Assembly: GCA_907165275.2 (NCBI GenBank)
Contig: OU015651.1
Span: forward strand, 5,602,501-5,666,500
Direction of reading: 5' to 3'
Origin: Zygaena filipendulae
Taxonomy: Eukaryota > Arthropoda > Insecta > Lepidoptera > Zygaenidae
Length of the DNA stretch: 64,000 nucleotides
Shown piece by piece: positions 31,150 through 41,079 of this stretch (its first letter is position 1; each line of letters opens with the position of its first letter). The notes beneath the pieces are model-generated. The model was not told where the DNA came from and made no database searches. It worked only from the letters and a program-made list of their open reading frames with translations. The position numbers and the translations under genes were made by a program.

Positions 31150-33100
31150 ACTACTCTGAAGATTCTTGAAGTGTGCACCTTTTGTCAGCCTTAATAAATA
31201 AAAAATAACAATAGAAAAAAGACTGCAAACTTATCCGGCGCCTCTCATGTATATTGTATATGTAATTATGTACGTACCTTCCCGATTCCTGCTCTTACTT
31301 CTGAGGTCAAACTAGTGCCAGTAGGATGTGGGTTAACATAAAGAACATCTGAAGGGTTAAAATTTTCAACAAAACATAATTTCATCGAGTTATTTTATTG
31401 ATTTTCGATGACATCGAATTGGAATTTAGATGCCGGAAATAGGTTATAAAAAATACCCTTAAGTGAAAGATGGTACTTATAAGCAACTGCCTTTGGTGGG
31501 TAGGAAATGAAATACCCTTGAATTTATATGGATAGCTTCACTCCGTAAGCTATAAAACTTTTTACGATTGTTGAAAAATCAAGTCGACAAAATTAAAAAT
31601 AAATATAGTAGGAGGTGTAGTAGTGCGAGGAGTGATAAGCAACCACCAATTTATAAAAACCTCTATTCAAACTTCAAAGTCGAAGCGTTAAAATTTGCTC
31701 TCAGAAATCGGATTCAATTAGAGCAGCCGTAACCAGTGATTTAAAAGGAGTGAAAATTTGGGGTTCAGTGTGGAACTCTGGGAATCGGGTCATCGCACGG
31801 AATGCAACGACCTAGTCGGAATTGTTTCAGCCGGCGGGCCCCTCTGCCGCTGCCCCCAGTGTGCCGGCAGAAGGGCTATGGAACGCCCGCGCTGTGGCGC
31901 GAATCGCTTTCATTCGTGTTAATTCCAACGTGCAACGTGCACGATTGTATATTTTGAAGTATCCACTTATTACGGAAACTCTCACTTGGTAAATGTTTTT
32001 GACATTTCTACCTACTGTCATAATAATTACCTACCTACTTTCTTTGGAGTTGACACACCGTACGGTAACCGAGTGCATACCAGCGTGCAGTATTTGCAAC
32101 CCGAAAGTGAAGTGCAGGTCTGCCTATTTAATGAAGCTTCTTTTGAAGAAGTTTGAACGGAACATTATTATTGAAAGAATTTAACAAATAATCTGTCTTT
32201 ATTAATCTACTATAGGTAAGTCGATTTTTTTTTCTATACCTAATTCGTATTAAGTAGCTATGACCAATGGCTTCTTACAATTTTAAAAACTTCTATGAAC
32301 TTCTTCAAGTCATAAAAAACTTCATTCATATGTATTTTCCATATAAGGTGCCTAAATTTTTTTCTACACTTATCTACCTCGTCTGCCTCTGAATATGTAA
32401 ATATGAAGGTACCTACGTTTAACTCCCAACCGAAAATGCACGTATTTTATATTAGATATTAAAATACCTCTATCACATAAAACATTTAGCGGTTTTAAAA
32501 GCTACTTATATTATGTATTATGTGATCTAGAAACACGGCAGTATCAGCCAAGTTCGCATCGCGGAAGGGTAACACATCAGTCATGCGTTAGTTAACATGA
32601 ACCACTTTTGACCCCCATAGCTCACATATTTTTTACCTACACTACACGCTTGTAATTCATGTGTCTAGTAAGACCGTCTTCTAATTAACAAATATCAAGA
32701 TTTTGTTCACGAAATAATGACGTCCGAAAATTGCTATTTTATCATTCATTAAAATTTTCGACTTCGTACAAAGGACTTAAAAAGTTAAAAATTGGCGTAG
32801 AGGTAAATTATGAGACTTAATTAGGTTTATTTTTTTATTAAAAAAAAAACTAATTTAGTTCCTGTCATAATTTCTTTGGGAAGGTTATTGAATATTTAAA
32901 AACCGCCATGTAATATGCAGACTAATTCGAATTAAATTTTACATTTTTTTTTTTTTATATGATGAAAAATAAGTTTTTTGACGGTTACCTACTCGTAAAA
33001 TAAGCATAAATTCGTGTAGGTTTTGGAAATGGTTAAATGATGTACAGTCAGCATTAGCAATATGTAGATACTTTAGTCAGTTTTTTAAATTTACTACAAC
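31150..33100. other. Sequence between the two duplicate copies
   Basis: Mostly AT-rich and without support for a gene. A GC-rich patch at 31820-31950 follows TTGTTTCAG and is open on the plus strand for about 50 codons to a TAA near 31990, but it has no donor or family support. Confidence 0.35.
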
Positions 33101-33106
33101 AAAGTT

Positions 33107-33945
33107 CTTTATCGTACGGTACGGATGAGGACTAAGCGAAATTTTCCGTCACGGCATCATAAACGCGCGCTTATTGGTAAAGTAATTATTTTTAGAACGA
33201 TTATTATTGGTTGCTTATACCTCAGGTTCACGTCGGCTGCTCTCATTATGAGTGGAGTTCAGTTGTCAGTGGTTCAGGCCAATATAGTTTGTCACCGTAC
33301 TCCATATATGAAATACACAAATCGAGTTGAAAAAAATACATGAATCATGGGTTCGGACGCCGTACTGACACCTTCACCGATTCACTACTCGAACTTTTTA
33401 AATAACTGACGAATTTATCGACTATCAGTTTGGTGATGGTTACACAATATTTTACGCCATGCAATAAGAGTCTTAATTGATGAAATTATAATATGGTGGT
33501 ATTATAATATAGCGGTAGCCATAGATAGGTAGGTATATTGCACTTAGACTCTAGAGCGATAGATTCAGTCAAAATATTGTTAGAAATTCAAGTGCAAAAC
33601 CAACGCGTTGCAAGTTTGCAGTTTTCACCCGAGAAACAGTGATATTAAAAATGAACTGCCCTAGGCTTAGCTTGACTTTATATTATTATTTATAAGGTAT
33701 TTGTTTTTTTTTTCTTCGAATGTGTAAAAAGTGATTACTTACTTAGTGGTCACCTCTTAATTCATTTTTTTAACCATTCTCGAGGTACGCTAAAAAATCA
33801 AGATTGCGCTGGTAGAAAACAGGGTGCAAAATCTGATAAAAGTCAAACTTTCGAAAGCTTATATCTCGAAAACTAACTAGGCGCAGAAACTGAGTTCTGA
33901 ACTTCTGACCGAGTGTTCCACGACACTCAGACTCACGCATTTTTA
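33107..33945 (+). repeat. 800-bp duplicated sequence, copy 2
   Basis: Counterpart of 30337-31140 with many small indels. The promoter-like pair here is TTAAATAA (33399-33406) and ATCAGTTT (33424-33431), about 27 bases apart. A short frame MSGVQLSVVQANIV is open here but broken by TAG in copy 1, so it is probably not a conserved peptide. Confidence 0.6.
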
Positions 33946-33959
33946 ATATTGCTATAAGA

Positions 33960-35660
33960 TTCAATGGCTGTTAAACGGTTAAACGTGTTTACATATTGTG
34001 ATACGTGTGACTGTACTATATTATGCTAATGACCGCTTGCAAGTTGCCACCAAACCGAACGATTTGCTACTCATTTTACCTACCTCAATGTAGGAACCTA
34101 TAGCTTCTTGCTCGTGTTGTACAAAATTATTTTTGATTTGTTACTTTAACGAAACCCAATCGGTAAATGATTATTATTGACAATTCCCGGTTAATGTAGT
34201 AAATTAATAACTTTTAATCACATTCGTCGTACCTATACTAACACTAACACACACGCAACCGTTATTTTTTATACATAGATGACAATATTTAATAAGATAA
34301 ATGTGTTTTATAATTACTTTACGTGGATACTAATTATTCCATTTTTATATAATTTGAATTAGTCATACGAGTAAGAAATTAGATACGCGATTGTCGATTG
34401 AAATACCTTATTGTAAGGTATCGAGATAGGGACTACAATATAATTTTCTTACCTACTGGCATCTTAATGGTTCATTCGCTTGTCTCGCTTTCTATTTAAA
34501 GATAAATGTTTATATTGTGCAGGCTATTGTAGTTCTTAATTTAATTCAATAATGTCTATAATTGGCTGCAGAGTTTAATGCACTGCGCACCGCTTTGTTT
34601 GCAGATACCTTCAACATTCCCAATATAGAAAACCTGTTACGCATATTAATTTATGGAATGTCAGTATACTCGTTGCACCCTGGTTATCTCGCTCCACCGG
34701 TCCAATAAAACTTTTTAAAATGGTTTTTTTAGGTATTTAACATTTACTATTCCACGGTTCTACATTTAATAGTGGAAATAGAATAAATATAGATCAAACT
34801 CATTTCAAAGCAGACTAGTTTATTGAATCTGTAACTACTTATTCATTTCATGATACCTTGTGGCATGGAGTATATACCTACCGGGCTCCTATTTTATTAA
34901 CAAGTAGCAGTTAAGCCAATTAATACTTATAATATCATTGAGTTATAATTATAGAATTATATATTTTATATTTATAGAAATACTTAGCAGTCTACTGATT
35001 TCAATTGTTAAGGGCCGAAGGCAAAAAGGAATTAAATAGAGAAAAAACAGTGATAGCATAATATTAGGTTACCTATATGACTGCATGCAAGAGAGTGATT
35101 GCGCGCATGACTAATCTATAATATATTTGCTAAACATGTTAAAACATTGTAATATTATACTTTTATACTATACTATTAAACTATGTAACCAAGTGTAATT
35201 CTAGCTATGCTGACATAGCTAGAATTACATTACATTTCATTACATCAGTCATATTATATAGTTATTAAACATATTATATATTTTTTTTTTATTCTGATAA
35301 AAACTGGCCAAGTCAAATCTAATCTACTTTAAGATCTCACATTAGTAAATAACAGCAATTGTTAAAGGCATCCAATAAAGCAAAGAAATAGAGTTTAATA
35401 CTTGTTAATAATGTTATTTTGTTCCTGTAAATACATATTTCAATTTTGCATAGAACTTGGCACTCATTTAGAGCTCCATTCTTTTTGCGGCAAAGCCCAC
35501 AGCCAAGCATAATTTTTGTATTGAACTTGGCTCTCCTTTTTTACATTTATGTTTTTGGTGGGATATCATTAAGTACTTTTTGTAAAGAAAACTAGGCAGG
35601 TATTGAGATGACAATCATTTAATTCATCGTTCTTATCTTCTTCTTTTTAAAACAATAAAC
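33960..35660. other. AT-rich non-coding sequence
   Basis: No gene is recognised. It contains the short perfect hairpin described separately at 35195-35228. Confidence 0.4.
35195..35228. repeat. Perfect 15-bp stem, tetraloop hairpin
   Basis: GTAATTCTAGCTATG (35195-35209), loop CTGA, then the exact reverse complement (35214-35228). The flanks ATGTAACC and ATTACAT are also partly complementary. Confidence 0.6.
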
Positions 35661-35662
35661 AC

Positions 35663-35889
35663 GTTGTATAGCCTATAACCTGTATGTATTACAATCGTAC
35701 CAAGTTTGGTTAAAATCCCTTCAGTAGTTTTTGACCCATGCGTGCATATACAGACAGACAGACAGACAAAAAATTTACTGGTTGCATTTTTGGCATCAGT
35801 ATCGATCATCATTCATCCTCCAATATTAATTTTGTACATATATTCAATGTACAGAATTGACCTCTCTACAGTTTTATTATAAGTATAGA
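35663..35889 (-). mobile_element. Long Helitron-like variant, 5' half only
   Basis: It shares GCCTATAACCTG, TACCAAGTTTGGTTAAAATC, GGCATCAGTATCGATCATC and TTCAATGTACAGAATTGACC with 7366-7876, but the CCGCGG/CTAG end is missing. A CAGA microsatellite sits at 35751-35767. Confidence 0.65.
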
Positions 35890-36293
35890 TATAGATAGAT
35901 AGATTTTATCGACCAATGAAAATGCTGCGCTTGTATGCAATTACCAATAACGGTTCACCCTAGTGAACCCCAAAAATTTATTTCATTCACACTGGAAAAG
36001 ACTCATATCTAAACATTTGGCTAATGTTCAATCATCAAATCATCGTTTATAAATGTCTGAAATAACAAGCATCAACTTTATATGTATATGTTATTTCGTT
36101 CGTTGTGGCTAGAATACAAATGAACACCATGTGTATAGATATAGAGGATGTCTATACCAGTATATTCATGGTGCATTGGCGTATCCAGAGGGTACAGGCG
36201 TTACGTCCCTCGGGCCCCGTGCCCCTCCGTCTCCCCATACAATCGACATGCATCGAACCTAAATACAGCATGACGTCCCATTTGATTTATTGA

Positions 36294-36396
36294 CTAGCCG
36301 TCCCCCGCCGTTTCACCCGCGGTAATTTCGGAGTTCCCGTGGGAATCCCGCGGGATCTCCGAAGTCAACGCGGGCGACACCACGGGGAACAGCTAG
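36294..36396. mobile_element. Two Helitron-like 3' ends head to head
   Basis: The left half is a minus-strand 3' end (CTAG at 36294-36297, CCGTTTCACCCGCGGTAATT) and the right half a plus-strand 3' end (AACGCGGGCGACACCACGGG, CAGCTAG to 36396). They meet at about 36345 (TGGGAATCCCGCGGGA), so 103 bases form an imperfect palindrome with CTAG at both ends. Confidence 0.65.
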
Positions 36397-37088
36397 TTCT
36401 ACATATTTCAGCGCCCGATTCGCGAGACATTTTATAATAGAAATATTTCATTCAAGGTACCTATTGTAAATCATTTGGTCTTGATAAAAATCCTAATAGC
36501 TAGTTTGCCTTTGGTTCACCTTACACAAAAAAAACCTTTTATCACGTTTATACTAAAAAGTTGAGTTTATAATAGAATTCTTATATTTTTTCAACGTAGA
36601 TAAACATAGGTATCTACTTGCGAGTAGCATTAATGAATATTATCTCACGGAGCTTTGACACCGTCTTCATGGCGGTTATTCATAAAAAGAAGATTTTCAA
36701 GTCAATTTCTTATTCTATAACCTCGAGACGACGACGTTCTTTACAATTTACATCCTTTATCTATCTATACTATAATATTAACAAAAAAATTAAAACCAAA
36801 TTCCTTCTTTTTTGTTTGAAAGTATACCCTTTCAAACAAAAAAAAATCCAAATTGGTCCAACCGTCTTCGCGTAATCGATGAACATACATAAAAAAACAT
36901 ACATACAGCCGAATGCATAACCTCCTCCTTTTTGGAAGTCAGTTAAAAACAGTAGAATCCGCGATTCTGTACATTGAATATTTTTAACAAATTTTGACAG
37001 ATATGAGATTGATGCAGGGAGCAATAAAAGAAGAGTACCTAGTAGGTACTAGGGACCCAACCACAAAAAAGAGTTTTCAAAATTTTTT

Positions 37089-37235
37089 TCTGTCGTTCTG
37101 TCTATCTGTACTCTGTTGATGATAATCTCCGAATCTATACTGAACGGATTGTCATGCGGTTTTCACAGGTAGGTTAAGCTTAAACATATAGAATTTGTTT
37201 CATTAAAATCGCATGTTGGGAAAAAAAGTTGTCAT
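37089..37235 (+). repeat. Interspersed repeat of the ACTGAACGGATT group
   Basis: CTGTCTATCTGTACTCTG, ATCTCCGAATCTATACTGAA and CATGCGGTTTTCACAGGTAG resemble the left parts of the alternative-body repeats at 15404 and 23697. The CCGCGG/CTAG end is absent. Confidence 0.4.
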
Positions 37236-37647
37236 ATAAAAACGTTTCATGCGGTTTTTTATTATACTGTTAAAGTTATAATCTACATAAACCTATGCCC
37301 CTGGGTAGTTAGGCACCCCACACCCGACATAGGTTTTTTTTAATATTCGATCGCTTTTTGCTTCCTTTTTACTTGTAGATACTTAGGTAGGTACTTCTTC
37401 AATGTATATATTTTGACTCTCTCTCTTTTAGGGTTCCTTCTGTATCCTGATAATTTGTCCGGCTGCTGTTGTGTCTAGTATTAGTACTACTTGTTTTAAG
37501 GATTTGTTTTCTAAAATGGGATTCTTTATTTAATTGTTAAGTTCAGGGCCTGGTGAGATATATTGCTGGTTGTCTACGAACCTAGTGTAGGCGCCGTCTC
37601 GCAATTAAGGCGTTGTATTCATAAATTCAATTTTAACATAATCATCA

Positions 37648-37750
37648 TTGTTATTGTATCATATTTTTTTTCTTGTTTTTGTACATAAACGTTTTCATTG
37701 CTATTATTATGTTGATTATTATCTAAACTATTATTTATCTTACGGACCTG
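37648..37750. other. No feature; chance frame
   Basis: A 68-codon frame begins here but its right part is repeat-derived (see next entry); nothing suggests a gene. Confidence 0.4.
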
Positions 37751-37756
37751 TTTATA

Positions 37757-37918
37757 AAAATCTCGTGTCACGACGTTTGTCCGGAATAAACTTCGAAACT
37801 ACTAAACCGATTTCAATGAAATTTTCTACATGTGTCGTGCTTGGTCCAACTTAGAGATGGGATACTTTTAACCCGGAATCCTCCGCGAGAATTTCGAATT
37901 AACGCGGGGAACAGCTAA
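37757..37918 (+). mobile_element. CTAG-group repeat, alternative body
   Basis: TCGTGTCACGACGTTTGTCC, CGAAACTACTAAACCGATTT and TTTTCTACATGTGTCGTGC are followed by the terminal block (CCCGGAATCCTCCGCGAGAA, AACGCGGGGAACAGCTAA). The final G of CTAG is A. Confidence 0.55.
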
Positions 37919-38040
37919 TCAGTGAAACGGTTGGACCTATTTTAACGAGACTTTCACTGGCAATTAGCTGATGTTATAAAGAGTAACTAAAGCTACCTAC
38001 TTACGGCCGCACTCAGAGTCGTTTTAATGGTTACTTAATT

Positions 38041-38242
38041 TTAAAGTGAAAGTGTGGATGTTTAGGTGTTTAGATGTTTAGATATTTGTTAGGTACTCAA
38101 TCACGCAAAAACGGCTGAACGGATTTGGAAATATGGCATGCACGTTGTCAGGGGTACAGAGAAGGACATAGGGTACTTTTTGTCCCGGAATTTCCGGGGG
38201 AACTCCAAAATTACCACGGGTGAAACTGCGTGGTACAGCTAG
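38041..38242 (+). mobile_element. Helitron-like element, nearly complete
   Basis: AAAGTGAAAGTGTGGATG, TCAATCACGCAAAAACGGCT, CACGTTGTCAGGGGTACAGA and a CAGCTAG end at 38242. The extreme 5' TCCTACTAATATTATAAATG is lost. Confidence 0.7.
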
Positions 38243-38356
38243 TTTTAAATAAAGAGTTTTTTTTGTTAAATCCTATAAATGTGTGTCTTGTATTTGTAGG
38301 GTACCTACCTATTTCTTATTACAGTAGGTACACTATAGAAGGTTCCCGAATCACCA

Positions 38357-38550
38357 GTTTCACCCGTGGTAATTTCGGAGTTTCCACGGGAATTCCAGGT
38401 TACAATAATATGGCCTATGCCACTCACAAATATCTAACGTGGCTTTCCACTGGTTAAAAAAATTTCACAATCAGTTCAGTAGATCCAGAGTTTACCTTCT
38501 ACAATCTCACAAACTCACAACCTCTTTATAATATTAGTTAGTATATATAG
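38357..38550 (-). mobile_element. Helitron-like element, degraded
   Basis: CAGTTTCACCCGTGGTAATT, TCGGAGTTTCCACGGGAATT, and at the far end CTCTTTATAATATTAGTTAG. The CTAG end is lost. Confidence 0.55.
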
Positions 38551-38718
38551 ATATGCCACACTGTTTAGATTACACAATTTAAATAATATGTTAATAATAT
38601 ATTAGATGGGTTTGCGAACTTACACAAACATATCAACCAAATCACTAAAGTACACCTCCTAGGCCTAAATCAACAACTGAATTATAATTGATTAGTGCCA
38701 ACGTTGCGGGATTAAATA

Positions 38719-38882
38719 CTAGCTGTTCTCCGCGGTGTCACTCGCGTTCATTTCAGAGTTCTGGGAGAGGAGTACCCTATTTCCTTCTCTGTACCCTTGA
38801 CAGCGTGTATGCGAAATTTCATGATGATCGGTCGAGCCGTTAGGGCGTGAAAGCGTTACAAACAAACAGACTCACTCTCTCA
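38719..38882 (-). mobile_element. Helitron-like element, left partner of an inverted pair
   Basis: CTAG (38719-38722), CTCCGCGGTGTCACTCGCG, ATTTCATGATGATCGGTCGA. Its 5' end meets the 5' end of the next copy at about 38882. It lacks some 20 bases around the CCCGCGGG block. Confidence 0.7.
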
Positions 38883-39081
38883 TCCTACTAATATTATAAA
38901 TGTGAAAGTGTGAATGTTTGGATGTTTGTTACTCAATCACGCAAAAACGGCAGAACGGATTTGGATAAAATTTGGCATGCACGTTGTCAGGGGTACAGAG
39001 AAGGACATAGGGTACTTTTAATCCCGGAATTCCCGCGGGAACTCCGAAATTACCGCGGGTGAAACCGCGGGGCACAGCTAT
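38883..39081 (+). mobile_element. Helitron-like element, right partner, intact body
   Basis: It starts TCCTACTAATATTATAAATG and ends ACCGCGGGTGAAACCGCGG, GGCACAGCTAT. This is one of the best-preserved copies, and its body can serve as the family reference here. Confidence 0.8.
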
Positions 39082-39557
39082 TTTATAATAAGTAAGGATT
39101 AAAATATGCAAATGCTCTCGCAGTTGAAACATGTAGCAGGTAATAGATATAGGTACCTATAGGTAGGTATTATAAAACAGCACAGCAGTCAGAATAAACT
39201 TATAATTGACGCTAATAAAATGTAGCACACGTCAACGCGTATCAAATGACTTCGGTATAATAGCACTAGCACTGATTTTCGATTTACGGGCACTGACTGG
39301 GTAGGTTTTAACAGCGGCCACAGCAGGCGCAGAAAACGTGCCAAAGTCTTTCTTTTTGTCTGCATATTTCGATGTGCACGCAATATTAATATTTGACTAA
39401 AATAAAAATATTAATAAAACTGTTATTATAGCTTATCAGAAAATATTTTTATACCTAAATCATTAAGACAACACGTTATTTCAAAATATGTGTACTTGTG
39501 TAGTTTTTAAAAGAAATTATTAGATAATAAAATAATAAAAAAAAATTATAGACTAAT

Positions 39558-39904
39558 TAGCGGTTTCACCAGCGTTAATTTCGGAGTTCCCGAGGAAATT
39601 CCGAGATAAAACATACCCTAGATGTCCATCTCTGTGCTTCTGGCAATGTGTATGTAAAATTTTATGATGATCGGTTGACCCTTTAACTCAGACGAAATAA
39701 GGAATTCTGGGATAAAAAGTACCCTATGTCCTTCTCTGTACCCCTGAAAAAATTTTCACGATGATCGGTTGAGCCGTTACGGCGTGAGCGCGTAACAAAC
39801 AAATTCTCGACTTTATAAGGCGTGAAAGCGCGTAAGCGTAACAAACAAACAAATAAACAAACAAACAAACCAACTCACATTCGGATTTATAATATTAAGG
39901 ATGG
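39558..39904 (-). mobile_element. Compound Helitron-like element
   Basis: Two family copies are fused: the first runs from GCGGTTTCACCAGCGTTAAT to about 39680, the second restarts at GGAATTCTGGGATAAAAAGT (39701) and ends GGATTTATAATATTAAGGA. A CAAA-type microsatellite (39840-39872) lies within the second. Confidence 0.65.
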
Positions 39905-40063
39905 TAACAATGTGTCTGTCTTAGTATAATGGGGATGTGGACTACTTTTGAACATCAAAATTCTAATTAGTTCGTCAGTTAGAAAATAAAAAACAATAGA
40001 CACGTATTTTATGCTTTTTCAAATAAATTAAAATATACAGAGATAAAGCGCATTAAAGTTTAG

Positions 40064-40716
40064 GGTGAGGTGGTATGCCCGGGGAACCGCGGCTCCGACT
40101 GTAGACTACTGGGGCCTTCTCATGCTGCACCCCCCGAAGGGGGGCAACAGAGGAAATTGTGCCGGGGCTGAACCCCCTACAATGGGGAATCCTACGCTCT
40201 CCGCTAAAAAACGGACAGGGGATTGGGGGGAGTCCTACGGACTCACTGGATCGCCTGGGCGAGAGCCGATGCCACTAAGCAGTAGCATCAAGGCTTCGCC
40301 CCGTTCCTCTGAGAGGGGAATTAAGATTCGCGAGCGACGAGCTCACGCGGATATCTCTTCCCCTCGGGTGGTCGAGCGTGAAGGGGCGCCAGATCCCGGA
40401 TATGCTTGAGGTCCGACGCATCGGCACGCTCGAACATCCGAGTGGCTAGGTGCTGGACAAAAATATCCAGAGGCTCGACCCCCAGATCCCTCCGGATGAT
40501 ATCATTTCGTACGAAACGGGGAGCTCCGACGATAGTACGCAGTGTCAGGGACTGCTGCGGATGGAGAGTTTTGCGCAGCGTGGCACATCCGACTGTAGAT
40601 CGTCGGAGGTCGTATATGTATATGCAGCGCAGTGTGAAAACTTCGTTAGCGCGATTCAGGACTTAGTACTCGTCGCTACGTTGTAGTTCGTGACTTGTGG
40701 CATAGGAGTCGCCACA
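40064..40716 (-). mobile_element. 5'-truncated jockey-like non-LTR retrotransposon
   Basis: GC-rich. The minus strand carries the C-terminal end of a reverse-transcriptase polyprotein and its 3' untranslated region. See the separate entry for the coding part. About 255 bases of untranslated sequence lie between the stop codon and the left border (40064). Confidence 0.7.
40321..40650 (-). pseudogene. C-terminal fragment of jockey-clade reverse transcriptase ORF
   Basis: Read on the minus strand, about 100 codons are open to TAA at 40321-40323: YDLRRSTVGCATLRKTLHPQ, then LRTIVGAPRFVRNDIIRRDL, and LATRMFERADASDL. The (R/G)APxxVRNxxIxRDLG block followed by a short helix is typical of the C-terminus of insect jockey-clade ORF2 proteins, which end with a structural region after reverse transcriptase. 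The endonuclease and reverse transcriptase domains are absent because of 5' truncation, so the fragment is inactive. The plus-strand frames over the same bases are its antisense. Confidence 0.7.
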
Positions 40717-40934
40717 ACGTGTCCAATATTTTTTATTAATCTACAAGATGGACTAAAAAAAAATTAGTCAACATGCCCACTATGTATCTCTTTAAGGGGA
40801 AGACACTCCGTTGTTTAGGTAGGTACTAGTATAGTATTATATTATCTGTGAGGTAGGTATATAGCACTCGCAGCACTAAATACACTGTAACCATTCACCA
40901 CGTTAAACTAACTCCAAAAGTTTTGTCTTTTTAG

Positions 40935-41074
40935 TCTTCGCTTTATATCCGTGTGGTGGAAGAGCTGAACAGCCTGAGTACGTGATTTTGGAAATTATGT
41001 ATCATATTTTGCAGGTTGCTCTGCTTGGTACAGCCCCACACCTACCGTATGCGTCCATATCGGAGTTAGGACTT
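40935..41074 (+). CDS. Candidate isolated coding exon, identity unknown
   Basis: After TTTTTAG (ends 40934) the frame reads FALYPCGGRAEQPEYVILEI, then MYHILQVALLG, ending ASISELGL at the donor GTATGT (41075). It looks like a conserved globular protein, not low-complexity sequence. Its phase 0 end does not fit the phase 1 start of the exon at 43327, so it does not join that gene directly. An exon of another gene, a retropseudogene piece and chance remain possible. Confidence 0.3.
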
Positions 41075-41079
41075 GTATG

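Larger units (their letters stand above)
39967..40756 (-). mobile_element. MITE copy B, split by a jockey-like fragment
   Basis: Left arm 39967-40063 and right arm about 40717-40756 match, in reverse, the two arms of MITE copy A (46226-46486), including AGACACGTATTTTATGC, CGCATTAAAGTTTAGG, and TTAATCTACAAGATGGACTA. The middle is replaced by the jockey-like fragment. The left terminus (TTAGTTCGTCAGTTAGAAAA) is diverged. Confidence 0.6.

Noticed and set aside
40065..40686. Plus-strand frames of 78-114 codons
   Set aside because: The minus strand encodes a jockey-like reverse transcriptase end; these are its antisense and untranslated shadow.
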